Positions 35,955-44,668 of a stretch of DNA of 64,000 bases are shown here, piece by piece. The stretch lies in NCBI RefSeq assembly GCF_002355595.1, contig NZ_AP017422.1, positions 3,100,001 to 3,164,000 of the forward strand, given 5' to 3'. Numbering within the stretch: the first letter of the stretch is position 1; each line of letters starts with the position of its first letter. A program made the translations under genes and the position numbers. The notes under the pieces are model-generated. The model ran no database searches, was not told where the DNA came from, and was given only the letters and a program-made list of their open reading frames with translations. Origin of the DNA: Filimonas lacunae. Its GTDB lineage: Bacteria > Bacteroidota > Bacteroidia > Chitinophagales > Chitinophagaceae.

Positions 35955-36701
35955 ATGGAAAACATGGATTTGTTTATTCAACGCAGCGAACAGAACTATC
36001 AAAACTGCGTTCCACATATATCTATCGACTGTGTAGTTTTTGGTTTTTATGGTGGTACTTTAAAGGTATTACTGCTAAAAATGAAGGGGCAAAAGAAATG
36101 GGGCCTGCCCGGCGGTTTCTTGCTTAAAGAAGAAGATGCAGATGATGCAGCACAGCGTATTCTCACTGCTCGTACCGGCGCTACCAAAGTGTTTCTGGAA
36201 CAGTTTAAAACCTTTACCCAACCCAACCGTTCAGAAGGTGCTTTAAAGCATATGCCCGATGGGATATGGTTTAAGCAACGTTTTATTTCTATTGGTTACT
36301 ACGCATTGGTCAACTACCAGGACATTGAGCCCAAGCCGGATGAGATTTCGGATGCCTGCGAATGGAAGAATATTGATGAGGTACCGGAGTTAATGATGGA
36401 TCACCGCACCATATTTGATGCCGCTTTGCGCAACCTGCGAATAGAGCTGAATTACAAACCTATTGGTTATAATCTGCTGCCCGAAGAGTTTACCATGCCT
36501 GAATTACAAAGCCTGTACGAAACCCTGCTGGGCCGTACATTGAACAGGGGGAACTTTTTACGGAAAATGCTGGCGTATGATATATTGATCAAGCACGATA
36601 AAACCCGTACGATAGGGGCACACCGCTCTCCTATCCTGTACAGCTTTGATATAACTAAATACAATACGGCGCTGGAAGGTGGAATGAGCGAAGCCTGGTA
36701 A
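35955..36701 (+). CDS. NrtR-like Nudix-domain transcriptional regulator
   Basis: The 248-residue protein has an N-terminal Nudix fold (residues ~20-150) and a C-terminal winged helix (LPEEFTMPELQSLYETLLG through FLRKMLAYDIL). The Nudix box is degenerate: GGFLLKEEDADDAAQRILTA lacks the paired catalytic glutamates after RE, so it senses rather than hydrolyses. Regulators of this family (NrtR, AraR) control NAD or pentose genes; in Bacteroidota the sugar type is common. It diverges from a TonB receptor-GH3 operon with a palindromic operator between, which makes it the local regulator. The ATG at 35955 was chosen because it follows the promoter box. Confidence 0.85.
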   Translation: MENMDLFIQRSEQNYQNCVPHISIDCVVFGFYGGTLKVLLLKMKGQKKWGLPGGFLLKEEDADDAAQRILTARTGATKVFLEQFKTFTQPNRSEGALKHMPDGIWFKQRFISIGYYALVNYQDIEPKPDEISDACEWKNIDEVPELMMDHRTIFDAALRNLRIELNYKPIGYNLLPEEFTMPELQSLYETLLGRTLNRGNFLRKMLAYDILIKHDKTRTIGAHRSPILYSFDITKYNTALEGGMSEAW

Positions 36702-36741
36702 AATGAGGGCTCTCCTTTTGGAAAGCCCTGCTATAAAATGC

Positions 36742-38031
36742 TTAGGAGTTGGTATCTGATTGGTTATTAGTAGTAGTGCTGCCGCTGCTGTTGACTGTTT
36801 TTACCGATGTGCGTATGCTTACTATTTTATTCAGCAAATCAAACCAGAATGGCGCTCCCAAACTAATGGCCAGTGCCGTAAACAAAAAGCCCAGCAACTT
36901 TTTACCACCGGTGTTATAGGTAATATAGCTAAGCTTTAACCGGGTAGCCAGGCAATGCTGCTGGTACAATAATCCAAATTGTAAACGTGCGGTAATTTCG
37001 TTTTTGTGCAAGGTCAGGCTATCCATGTTTTGTGCAACCTTTGTTAAAGAGGTGTCCATCTGTACTTGCCGCACTATGTTATGAAAAAGGCTATCCGCTT
37101 TAGTTGCTTCTTTTACATAAGCTTTATATACCGTTCCTTCCTGGTTTTTCAACTGCGCTTCCCTGAATTTGGTGCTGCTACGGCCATAATCGCTCCAACC
37201 AAGGCCAATAAGATTGTTTACCACACCTAGCTGTCCTTTGATAGAGTCCATTACTTCCTTTGCCAGTGCAGAATCTGCTCCGGAATAATGGCTGTTTGCT
37301 GCCGCGGCTGCTCCCATTTGCGCCATTTGTTCACGGGCAGCTTTATTATCGGAGAGTAAATTGGTAATCTGTATAGAATCTACGTTTAGGCTAATAGCTA
37401 ATACCATCCCTATCAGTAACAGCGTAAAGTGTGTATTTCGCTTATACCAGCCACTGACCCTATCCATTGAATCGTTGAACCATTTTTCCAACCGTTGTTT
37501 AAATACATTCATATCACCGGCTGCCTGCTGCACATGATTCAGCAATATGGTTTTGGTATCTGCGTCTATTATCTTACTCTGGCTTATCAGTTCGCTCAAC
37601 TGTGCCAGTGTAATGGCAGTAGCGGGCGTTTGCGGATCCAACCCTTTGAGGGTATCTATTAATATAGTGGAAAAATTATCTGCCGTAAGGTAAGAGGGCT
37701 TTTTAAAGAATACATTCTGTCCATAGTTTTTAATAACAGGATGGTTGAAAAAGCGGTTGTACAGCGTATCTTCCTTCTTGCCAGTGAACAAACGCTGAAG
37801 CAGGTTCCAGAAAGCTTCTGACACACCTATCACCAGGTATTTCAGCAGGTTCACTACTAGTCCTTTATCGGGCTGGGTATTGGAAAGCATGCTTTTTATG
37901 CCTTTGTATAACGTATTGGCCCGGCGATGAAAAAGGGTGGAAATGCCCTCTTGTATAATGGTGGCTAGCAAACTATATAAAAGAAAGATCAGGCAAAGGC
38001 TTACTACCACGCTAATAACAGTATTATACAT
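36742..38031 (-). CDS. Hypothetical membrane protein with long extramembrane domain
   Basis: The 429-residue protein begins with a membrane helix (VISVVVSLCLIFLLYSLLATI). A long mostly helical region follows, then another helix near residue 207 (LLLIGMVLAISLNV), an extracytoplasmic helical part (residues ~225-360), and a last helix (LLGFLFTALAISLGAPFWF) with a Ser/Thr/Asn-rich tail. No enzyme motif is visible and the family is not recognised by name. It stands alone between the Nudix regulator and the prenyltransferase-like gene. Confidence 0.7.
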   Translation of the reverse strand: MYNTVISVVVSLCLIFLLYSLLATIIQEGISTLFHRRANTLYKGIKSMLSNTQPDKGLVVNLLKYLVIGVSEAFWNLLQRLFTGKKEDTLYNRFFNHPVIKNYGQNVFFKKPSYLTADNFSTILIDTLKGLDPQTPATAITLAQLSELISQSKIIDADTKTILLNHVQQAAGDMNVFKQRLEKWFNDSMDRVSGWYKRNTHFTLLLIGMVLAISLNVDSIQITNLLSDNKAAREQMAQMGAAAAANSHYSGADSALAKEVMDSIKGQLGVVNNLIGLGWSDYGRSSTKFREAQLKNQEGTVYKAYVKEATKADSLFHNIVRQVQMDTSLTKVAQNMDSLTLHKNEITARLQFGLLYQQHCLATRLKLSYITYNTGGKKLLGFLFTALAISLGAPFWFDLLNKIVSIRTSVKTVNSSGSTTTNNQSDTNS

Positions 38032-38192
38032 AGTTGTAGGAATCGTTTTTTGAATTGGGTGTATGACAGATGGAATAACAAACAGGAAATTAATAATACC
38101 TGCTTACAAGTACAAATTTGATATTCATTTATATCGTTATTTTATTGTTTACACATTAGTGCAAAAAGAAAATGCGGTTGGAGGCTATGATG

Positions 38193-39101
38193 TTAATGTA
38201 CCAATATAGCCGCCAGTACACCGCAAACTGCTTTTATCAGCATCATTCCGTCAATTACGGCCAGGTAATACATAATGTTTCTACGTTGGTGGAGGGAGTA
38301 AGCCACTATAATCATTAGCAAAAAAGGCAAAATATTAAGTACTACCCGTAGTGGCTTAAAGTGCATATAAGCTGAAAAAAGTAACAGGGAAAATAACCCT
38401 GCAATAGTAATAGGGATGATAATATTGAAAATGGTTTTGCGTAAGCCTACACGCACCACAAAGGTTTTTAGCTGGTTGTTGCTGTCCGATGCGTAATCCT
38501 TTATATCAAACATGATACATAATACTGTTATGTACATCCAGTTTTTCAATGCCAGCCACCCGGTCATCAGCACAAAAGGATATACTTTACCTTCTTCTAC
38601 TTCTTTCCATAATATAGGGTAAATGGTTACTACGCCTGCCCATACAAACCCAATAACAAAAGGCTTCATCCACCCGGTTTTGCGAAGGTTGAGACTCAAT
38701 ACCCGTAACACCGGCAAATCATAGTAAAAGGCTGCCACCAGCGGAAACAACAATGCCACCATCCATTGACCAACCGGTATTACCGCAAAACCCCGGAAAT
38801 AGCGGCCCAGTAAGTACACACAGCCCACCACGGCCAATACACAAAAAATGGTTTGGGAATACCCTACAGTTTTTTTATGCGTACCATACCATACGCTTCT
38901 TTTGTTAAAAGGGTTAATATACTTTTCGTGTATATAGGCATACGTATAATACACCACCGAAGCGCTGAATAAGATGACATAAAAGAAAGGATGATTGAGC
39001 GGAATTTGAAGCTGGTAGGCTGCTTCTATACTTAACGCAGTGGCACATACTCCGTAAAAGAAGTTGCCAAACAAAATGTATTCAATCAGGTTCTTCCTCA
39101 A
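38193..39101 (-). CDS. UbiA-like polytopic membrane protein
   Basis: The 302-residue protein has about eight or nine membrane helices. One cytoplasmic-type loop DIKDYASDSNNQLKTF resembles the second aspartate-rich motif of UbiA prenyltransferases. The first aspartate-rich motif is not clear, so catalytic activity is doubtful. Such UbiA-like proteins are common and mostly uncharacterised in Bacteroidota. A minus-strand small protein gene lies upstream. Confidence 0.6.
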   Translation of the reverse strand: MRKNLIEYILFGNFFYGVCATALSIEAAYQLQIPLNHPFFYVILFSASVVYYTYAYIHEKYINPFNKRSVWYGTHKKTVGYSQTIFCVLAVVGCVYLLGRYFRGFAVIPVGQWMVALLFPLVAAFYYDLPVLRVLSLNLRKTGWMKPFVIGFVWAGVVTIYPILWKEVEEGKVYPFVLMTGWLALKNWMYITVLCIMFDIKDYASDSNNQLKTFVVRVGLRKTIFNIIIPITIAGLFSLLLFSAYMHFKPLRVVLNILPFLLMIIVAYSLHQRRNIMYYLAVIDGMMLIKAVCGVLAAILVH

Positions 39102-39199
39102 GGCGTTATACTTAATGATACCGTAACCAATATAGTTACCACAAAAGTAATTAATTGGGGAATGCTGGTGTCAACTGTTGCTCTGATTACTCAACCCGC

Positions 39200-39250
39200 A
39201 AAAAAATACAGGCAGCTCTGTTCCGGTATTTCCTGCCCGGATGGCTGCCT
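39200..39250 (-). terminator. Terminator after the small acidic/basic protein gene
   Basis: AGGCAGC (39210-39216) pairs with GCTGCCT (39244-39250), with an inner stem TCCGG/CCGGA. On the minus strand the stem is followed within three bases by seven T. It begins 8 bases past the stop codon of the gene at 39258-39461. Confidence 0.75.
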
Positions 39251-39257
39251 GTTGTTA

Positions 39258-39461
39258 TTAATCATCTTCTTCTTTACCCGTGTCGGTATGCTTTCCGCCC
39301 TCGTCTTCTATTGTTTCTTTTGTTTTGTTCACCAGCGACGAAACCGGGCCTTTCATGTGATCCTGCGGATCAGTGGTGTGTAAAGTTTCCGGATCGGGCT
39401 GTATCGCTCCTTTCTGCTGGTCTTTCTTAGGATCTTTCTCGTCTTTTTTGTTCTGTGTCAT
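39258..39461 (-). CDS. Small highly charged hypothetical protein
   Basis: The 67-residue protein starts MTQNKKDEKDPKKDQQKG, is nearly devoid of hydrophobic residues except in HMKGPVSSLVNKTKETI, and ends in an acidic tail. It is probably disordered. The longer frame to 39542 would add an unrelated hydrophobic start, so 39461 was chosen. The clean terminator behind it supports a real gene. No function is known. Confidence 0.6.
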   Translation of the reverse strand: MTQNKKDEKDPKKDQQKGAIQPDPETLHTTDPQDHMKGPVSSLVNKTKETIEDEGGKHTDTGKEEDD

Positions 39462-39548
39462 AGGGTAACTGTGTTGGTTAGGTAATACTGGAAACAAAAT
39501 CATGCCAGACGGTTTTTCCGGGAAATTGTATATTAAAAACATGGGGTA

Positions 39549-39689
39549 ATGTTTACTGAACAGCCTATTAGCAGCGAGGAAAATATATGCTTCCCGGAGT
39601 TGTCAGGAAACTTCCTGGCTCAATCAGGAAGTTTCCTGATTCAGAAAGGATATTTCCTGATTAAATCCGGAAGCTTCCTGTTTAGATGA
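39549..39689 (+). CDS. Possible 46-residue heptad-repeat peptide
   Basis: An ATG at 39549 opens a frame through the first five units of the 21-bp array. It gives heptads of the type SGNFLAQ, SGSFLIQ, KGYFLIK, SGSFLFR before a TGA. Because 21 is a multiple of three, every unit is read in the same phase. The frame resumes after a second stop at 39705 and stays open to the end of the array. It may be a decayed repeat-peptide gene or a by-product of a non-coding array. Confidence 0.25.
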   Translation: MFTEQPISSEENICFPELSGNFLAQSGSFLIQKGYFLIKSGSFLFR

Positions 39690-39875
39690 GGGCACTTCCT
39701 GTTTTAACAAGGAATATTCCTGCCTTTAATAGGAAGCTTCCTGAGAAAAATAAAAACTTTCCTGTATAAATCCGGAAACTTCCTAAACAATTCAGGGTAT
39801 TTCCTGTTAATATCCGGAACCTTTTTAACTGAACAAGGAAGTTTCCGAAAAGAATCCGGAAGCTTCTAATAAATC
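39582..39875. repeat. 14-unit array of 21-bp degenerate palindromes
   Basis: The core TTCCT recurs at exactly 21-bp steps from 39591 to 39864 (14 units, none skipped). The best units read TCCGGAAGCTTCCTG, with GGAAGCTTCC as a palindrome, and the 7-base tails are AT-rich and variable. Individual units differ at several positions but none gains or loses a base. The array fills the gap between the small charged protein and the gene at 39892, ending 16 bases before its ATG. A period of two helical turns puts all palindromes on one face of the DNA. Confidence 0.9.
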
Positions 39876-39891
39876 TTTTAATGATTGCCTT

Positions 39892-40542
39892 ATGAAGAAA
39901 TATAAAGACTTTATACCCAAATCAGATGCAGAATTAGCGGTTTATGCATTTGGTTACAAAACCAACTTCCGTAAAATGGCCACGTTGGCTATTCCACATC
40001 TTACTAATGATGATATAGAAACGCACGAAGCAGAAGTGCAACATATGATAGATCTTATTTATAAAATAGATATTAAAAAGGCAGAACTCGCAGGTCTTGT
40101 TTCAGAGAAAAACCAAGCTGTTTCGGAAACAGTTGCCAAAATCCGGAGGATGGCTACATATGCTAAAAATGGAGAAGCGAGGGATAGTCCTGAAGTTGCT
40201 GCTGCAGGCTTGAAGTGCCAGGCTATTCGGTTAGAACTAAGAGATTTAAGGCCTACACTCACTATTAAATCCAATTACGATTTTATTGAAATTGCTTTTA
40301 ATAAGCATCACGTCTTACCTATTGCTATTTATAGCCGGAAATCAGGAGTGGCTGAATGGGAATTTGTAAGCTATGCCACCACTTCACCTTATATTGATAA
40401 AAGACCACCTGCTATACCAGGTCAGCCGGAAAGACGCGAATACCAGGCTAATTATACCGATTATCAATCCTGCATCAGCCAGAAAAGCGGTATAGTGTCA
40501 ACCGTCTTAATGGGAGGTCTGAAAGTTATACAGCCTGATTAA
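39892..40542 (+). CDS. Hypothetical protein downstream of the palindrome array
   Basis: The 216-residue cytoplasmic-type protein begins MKKYKDFIPKSDAELAVYAF. Its first ~125 residues look like a helical bundle. The last ~85 look like a beta-sandwich resembling fibronectin-III-type modules (IAFNKHHVLPIAIYSRKSG, then EWEFVSYATTSPYIDKRP). Relatives of this two-part layout exist as unnamed proteins in Bacteroidota. No signal peptide or catalytic motif is seen. The tandem palindrome array directly upstream is the most striking thing about its context and may carry its control. Confidence 0.65.
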   Translation: MKKYKDFIPKSDAELAVYAFGYKTNFRKMATLAIPHLTNDDIETHEAEVQHMIDLIYKIDIKKAELAGLVSEKNQAVSETVAKIRRMATYAKNGEARDSPEVAAAGLKCQAIRLELRDLRPTLTIKSNYDFIEIAFNKHHVLPIAIYSRKSGVAEWEFVSYATTSPYIDKRPPAIPGQPERREYQANYTDYQSCISQKSGIVSTVLMGGLKVIQPD

Positions 40543-40551
40543 AGCGTATTG

Positions 40552-40585
40552 GCCCCCTGCTCTATCTCAGTGCGGGGGCTTTTCT
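40552..40585 (+). terminator. Terminator after the gene at 39892
   Basis: GCCCCC (40552-40557) pairs with GGGGGC (40574-40579), followed by TTTT. It lies 10 bases past the stop codon. Confidence 0.65.
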
Positions 40586-40644
40586 GTTTAATAAGTAAAC
40601 CTTGTTCCTAACATTGTTATTTCACTTACTGCTATATTCCTCTT

Positions 40645-41376
40645 TTAACATTCATGACACATGAGCCTTTCTATAAATTCGCCATTTTCCCAAACCCATA
40701 TAATGGAATAATGTCCTGCGCCATCGCTGTGAGCAGTTGACATAAACAGGCGTTTATGTTTTACATCTATCATTATATCAACCCCACCATTTTCGGGTTG
40801 GTATAATCCTTTTATAGCTTCTGCAGGAAACTCGCTAATGACGCTTCCCCATTGCACTGTAATTTTCTTATACTCAGTTCGGGGCATATCGCCATCGGTG
40901 CCCCAATAATGAGCGCCATCTATTTTCGTAATCGGGCCAGGGCCATAGCCGGTAAATTCTTTAGAACGTGTAATCCGGTGTTCTTTGGGAACGAAGGGTT
41001 TTATAGAAACGGTTACTTTGATGGAGTCTAATTGATAAATACAGGTTTGTGCGGTTTCGCTTTTCAGTTTCATTTGCTGGATATCGGGTATTTTATCTAT
41101 AGAAAACAACCGGGAAGCATATATGTAGCCCTCGTTCTCCCGTCCTTTTTTATTGTATACAATATAAGTCCAGTTGGGGCCACTGCCTGTATAGCCTTCC
41201 GCCACTATTCGTTCATTGGAAAGCGTATCGATGATTTTTGCTGACAGCGTGCTGTCGGCACGCACGTTTACAAAACCGTCTTTATCCTGAATCAGGTAAT
41301 ATTGGCTCCATATGCTATTGGAACAAAGCATAAGCAGGCAGAGGGAAAGTGTTTTTATCAGTAGCTTTGGATACAT
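40645..41376 (-). CDS. Exported SH3-domain protein
   Basis: The 243-residue protein has a signal peptide (cleavage near SIWSQ). A bacterial SH3-like domain follows (residues ~27-95: KDGFVNVRADSTLSAKIID), then a ~150-residue C-terminal part with no recognised family. Bacterial SH3 domains bind cell-wall peptides or ligands in the periplasm. It stands alone and converges with the gene at 39892. Confidence 0.75.
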   Translation of the reverse strand: MYPKLLIKTLSLCLLMLCSNSIWSQYYLIQDKDGFVNVRADSTLSAKIIDTLSNERIVAEGYTGSGPNWTYIVYNKKGRENEGYIYASRLFSIDKIPDIQQMKLKSETAQTCIYQLDSIKVTVSIKPFVPKEHRITRSKEFTGYGPGPITKIDGAHYWGTDGDMPRTEYKKITVQWGSVISEFPAEAIKGLYQPENGGVDIMIDVKHKRLFMSTAHSDGAGHYSIIWVWENGEFIERLMCHEC

Positions 41377-41473
41377 CAGTAAAGGGTTGTTTGCATAAAT
41401 ATATCAAATTTTGCATATTCGCTGCCTTTCTCTAATTTTCGCTCCTACTACTATTCGCATTTCCGTATAGACT

Positions 41474-42067
41474 ATGACCAAAAACAGATTAGAAGCCTTT
41501 AGTGATGGCGTATTGGCTATTATCATCACCATTATGGTGCTGGAAATTAAAATTCCGCACGGTACGGAATGGGTTGACTTAAAGCCCCTGATTCCTATAT
41601 TGTTGAGTTACTTTTTCAGCTTTATTTATGTGGGCATTTACTGGAACAATCACCACCACCTGTTTCATATTGTAAGTGCCATTAATGGTAAAGTAATGTG
41701 GGCCAACCTGCATTTTTTGTTCTGGGTATCTTTACTGCCTTTTGCTACCGGGTGGATGGATGAAAATCATTTTGCCAGCTTACCGGTTGCTTTGTACGGG
41801 TTTATTCTGCTAATGTGTGGAGCTGCCTGGCGTATGATGGCGCATACTATTATCCAATACGAGGGTAATAACTCCCGGTTAAAGCAGGCTGTGAAAAGCG
41901 ATTACAAAACCGTGGTATCTATTGTTTGTTATATAGCGGGTATTACCCTGGCATTTGTAGTGCCGATAGTAAGCACGGTGTTATACGTGTTTGTGGCTGC
42001 AATATGGTTTATACCGGATAGGAGAATTGAAAACAAGCTGATGGAAGAAGAGCATGACAGCCTTTAG
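41474..42067 (+). CDS. TMEM175/DUF1211-family potassium channel-like protein
   Basis: The 197-residue protein has six membrane helices. The family signature RxxxFSDG is present at the start (NRLEAFSDGVLAIIIT), followed by IMVLEIKIP, and the second-helix YVGIYWNNHHHL is also typical. Bacterial members form potassium-selective channels as tetramers. The stop overlaps the end of the convergent CAP gene by 4 bases. Confidence 0.88.
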   Translation: MTKNRLEAFSDGVLAIIITIMVLEIKIPHGTEWVDLKPLIPILLSYFFSFIYVGIYWNNHHHLFHIVSAINGKVMWANLHFLFWVSLLPFATGWMDENHFASLPVALYGFILLMCGAAWRMMAHTIIQYEGNNSRLKQAVKSDYKTVVSIVCYIAGITLAFVVPIVSTVLYVFVAAIWFIPDRRIENKLMEEEHDSL

Positions 42068-42555
42068 CGGCCGAATTCCTGTACCCAGTAAGTATCGGCC
42101 CTGCCCGCTCCCATTTGTACATATAGGGTATCCATCATAGCTTTGCAGTGTGCTTCGCTGCTTAACCAGCCGGCTATTACTGCGGTGATGTTATTATACC
42201 CCCTGGCAATATTTTCCCCCACATACTGACCTGTATATCCTGCTGCCTGTACCCTTTGTACAGGCGATGTTCCCTCGGGCGTAATATGACTGAAATAGTT
42301 ACGTTGATACATGTCCCGGGCATGAGCATCAGCAGCTTTTTGCAAAGTGTCGTTCCAGGTTACAGCGGGTGCAGGCGGCATGGTATCCTGTCCGCAACGG
42401 CAGCCTTTGTTCCGGATGCTGTTTACTGCATCCAGCATGTCTGTCTTGGAAAATAGGCTATTGATGGCATCTGTGTTCTTTTTACAGCTGCACAATAGCA
42501 GGTATAGCATTAGCAGTGTTACAACAGGCAATCGCATAATAGATAGGATAGGCAA
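42064..42555 (-). CDS. CAP (SCP/PR1-like) domain lipoprotein
   Basis: The 163-residue protein has a lipoprotein signal (LLLCSCKKNT, lipidated Cys near residue 22) and one CAP domain. Visible elements are ADAHARDMYQRNYFSHITPEG, the GENIARGY motif, and HCKAMMDTLYVQMGAG, with the cavity histidines in FSH and AHCKAMM. CAP proteins are secreted and bind sterols or act as proteases in some groups; here the role is unknown. Confidence 0.85.
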   Translation of the reverse strand: MPILSIMRLPVVTLLMLYLLLCSCKKNTDAINSLFSKTDMLDAVNSIRNKGCRCGQDTMPPAPAVTWNDTLQKAADAHARDMYQRNYFSHITPEGTSPVQRVQAAGYTGQYVGENIARGYNNITAVIAGWLSSEAHCKAMMDTLYVQMGAGRADTYWVQEFGR

Positions 42556-42731
42556 TAAAAGTACAGTAATCCTGTATCTGTAGCAATATGGTTAACATTT
42601 CAGCACTATTTAGAAACAAATGATACCCCTGGCTGCCAAACCAGCTTTCTATTTTTATAGCGATTCTCGGTTGTCATTATTGCCATATATAAACACCTCA
42701 TTCATTCACGATTGCCAAACGGAATAAAAGT

Positions 42732-43469
42732 ATGAAACATGTATTAATTCTTTTGTCAGCCATATTATTGTTGCCAGCCTGTAAAAAAAACACAGCCAGC
42801 CAGCAAAACACCAATCCGCAGGTAGAAGCTAATTGGTCGTCCAGTGCACAATGGGGCACCTGGACCAATGGAGGTTATACTCTTTACAATAATATCTGGG
42901 GCAGTGGCGCGGGCGCGCAAACTATTTGGGCCAATACGTATAGTAATTGGGGCGTATGGGCCAATCATCCCAACACCGGCGGAATAAAATCTTATCCTAA
43001 TAGCACCCGGTATGTAGGGGTGGCTTTAGGCTCGTTAAACACTTTAAGCAGCTCTGTAAGCGCTACTACCCCTTCGGGTGGGGCCTGGACCAGTTGTTAC
43101 GATGTGTGGGACAGCAACAATGCCAATGAAATTATGCTATGGTTAAACTGGACAGGGGCTGTTGCGCCTATCTCTTATACCTACAACTCGGCCGGCACAC
43201 CTACGCCGGTAGCTACCAATGTTACGGTAGGTGGCGCTACCTGGAATATTTATCGCGGAAATAACTCTGTTAACAACGTATATTCTTTCCTGCGCACTAC
43301 TAAAACCAACAACACAACTATTGACATCAAAGCCATTATGAACTGGATTAGAAACCAGGGCTGGTTTGGCAATGTTACGGTAGGTAATGTGCAGTATGGT
43401 TATGAAATCACTTCTTCCAGCGGAGGTTTGGATTTCGTATGTAACAGCTATTCTGTAAGCTTTAACTAA
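42732..43469 (+). CDS. GH12-like endoglucanase lipoprotein
   Basis: The 245-residue protein starts with a lipoprotein signal (LLLPACKKNT). The rest fits a GH12 jelly roll: YTLYNNIWGSG near the start, KSYPNS, the likely nucleophile Glu in NEIMLWLNW, and the likely acid/base Glu in YGYEITSSSGG near the end. GH12 enzymes cut beta-1,4-glucans or xyloglucan. The protein is Asn/Thr/Trp-rich, as secreted glucanases are. It has no SusC/D neighbour and its own terminator follows, so it is a single-gene unit. Confidence 0.75.
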   Translation: MKHVLILLSAILLLPACKKNTASQQNTNPQVEANWSSSAQWGTWTNGGYTLYNNIWGSGAGAQTIWANTYSNWGVWANHPNTGGIKSYPNSTRYVGVALGSLNTLSSSVSATTPSGGAWTSCYDVWDSNNANEIMLWLNWTGAVAPISYTYNSAGTPTPVATNVTVGGATWNIYRGNNSVNNVYSFLRTTKTNNTTIDIKAIMNWIRNQGWFGNVTVGNVQYGYEITSSSGGLDFVCNSYSVSFN

Positions 43470-43489
43470 AAAACACTGGCAATAGTGGC

Positions 43490-43523
43490 AAAGCCGTTTC
43501 AACATACGTTGAGCGGCTTTTTT
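43490..43523 (+). terminator. Terminator after the GH12-like gene
   Basis: AAAGCCG pairs with CGGCTTT in an imperfect long stem (43490-43520) ending in a run of six T. It lies 20 bases after the stop. Confidence 0.7.
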
Positions 43524-43576
43524 GTATCTTTAGCTCTTATCCGATTATCATATCAGCAATATAAAAGAAGTGTTAG

Positions 43577-44659
43577 ATGAGTGTAAGTAAACTATTATCG
43601 CCTTTTGCGATACGCGGCACTGTGTTTAAGAACAGGATTGTAATTGCGCCCATGTGCCAATACTCGGCAACAGATGGTTTTGCCAACGACTGGCACCTGG
43701 TGCACCTGGGCAGTCGTGCCACCGGCGGCGCAGCATTGATTATACAGGAAGCTACTGCTGTTAGTCCCGAAGGCCGCATTACCGCCAATGACCTGGGTTT
43801 ATGGAAGGATGGGCATATTGCCAAGCTACAACAGATTGTAAACTTTTTGCACTCTCAGGGAGCGCTTGCGGGCATACAATTGGCGCATGCAGGCCGTAAA
43901 GCCAGCTGTGTACCTCCTTTTAAAGGCGGTGCCCAATTACCCTCCAGCGACCCGGAAGGCTGGAAAACATTAGGCCCCAGCCCTATTGCCTTTAAAGATA
44001 CCCAGGAGCCGCCTGCTGCTTTAGATGAAGCTGGTATTCGGCAGGTGATCAATGATTTTGTAAGCGCTACTAAACGCGCCCGTGAAGCAGGGTATGACGT
44101 AGTGGAGATACACGGTGCGCATGGTTATTTGCTGCACCAGTTTTACTCCCCTATCAGCAACCAACGTACCGATGAATATGGTGGCAGCTTTGAAAACAGG
44201 GTGAAGCTTTTATTGGAAATTACCAGGGCTGTAAAGAAAGAATGGGGCAACGAAAAGCCGTTGTTTGTTCGCATATCCGCTACCGACTGGACAGAAGGCG
44301 GCTGGACTATTGAAGACAGCGTGCGCCTGGCTACACTGTTAAAAGAAGCAGGTGCGGACGTGATTGATACCTCTACCGGTGGCAATGTTAGCGGAGTTCA
44401 CATTCCACTTAAACCTGGCTACCAGGTGGAATTTGCTGCGCGCATCAGGAAAGAAGCGGCTGTTACTACTGGTGCGGTGGGCTTAATTACTTCTCCGCAA
44501 CAGGCAGAAGAGATATTGGTGAAGGAAGAAGCTGATTTAATTCTCATAGCCCGTGAAAGTCTTCGCAATCCTAACTTTCCGTTGTTGGCTGCGGCTGTGT
44601 TACAGGATGAAATTCATTGGCCTGAGCAGTATGACAGAGCGAAGCCGATACATGTATAA
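43577..44659 (+). CDS. Old Yellow Enzyme family NADH:flavin oxidoreductase (YqjM type)
   Basis: The 360-residue FMN enzyme reduces activated C=C bonds such as those of alpha,beta-unsaturated carbonyls. The YqjM-like features are the redox-tuning cysteine in APMCQYSA near residue 26, the histidine pair and loop HGAHGYLLHQFYSPISNQR, and EYGGSFENR, which together bind FMN and substrate. The length is standard, and the enzyme is cytoplasmic. A perfect terminator follows 10 bases after the stop. Confidence 0.93.
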   Translation: MSVSKLLSPFAIRGTVFKNRIVIAPMCQYSATDGFANDWHLVHLGSRATGGAALIIQEATAVSPEGRITANDLGLWKDGHIAKLQQIVNFLHSQGALAGIQLAHAGRKASCVPPFKGGAQLPSSDPEGWKTLGPSPIAFKDTQEPPAALDEAGIRQVINDFVSATKRAREAGYDVVEIHGAHGYLLHQFYSPISNQRTDEYGGSFENRVKLLLEITRAVKKEWGNEKPLFVRISATDWTEGGWTIEDSVRLATLLKEAGADVIDTSTGGNVSGVHIPLKPGYQVEFAARIRKEAAVTTGAVGLITSPQQAEEILVKEEADLILIARESLRNPNFPLLAAAVLQDEIHWPEQYDRAKPIHV

Positions 44660-44668
44660 GTGCAAAAT

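Noticed and set aside
39155-39430. Plus-strand frames over the terminator and small charged gene
   Set aside because: They cross a clear terminator and the real gene on the other strand, and their composition is unlike a protein.
39582-39875. CRISPR array
   Set aside because: The period is 21 bp with no unique spacers, the units are degenerate, and no cas genes are near.
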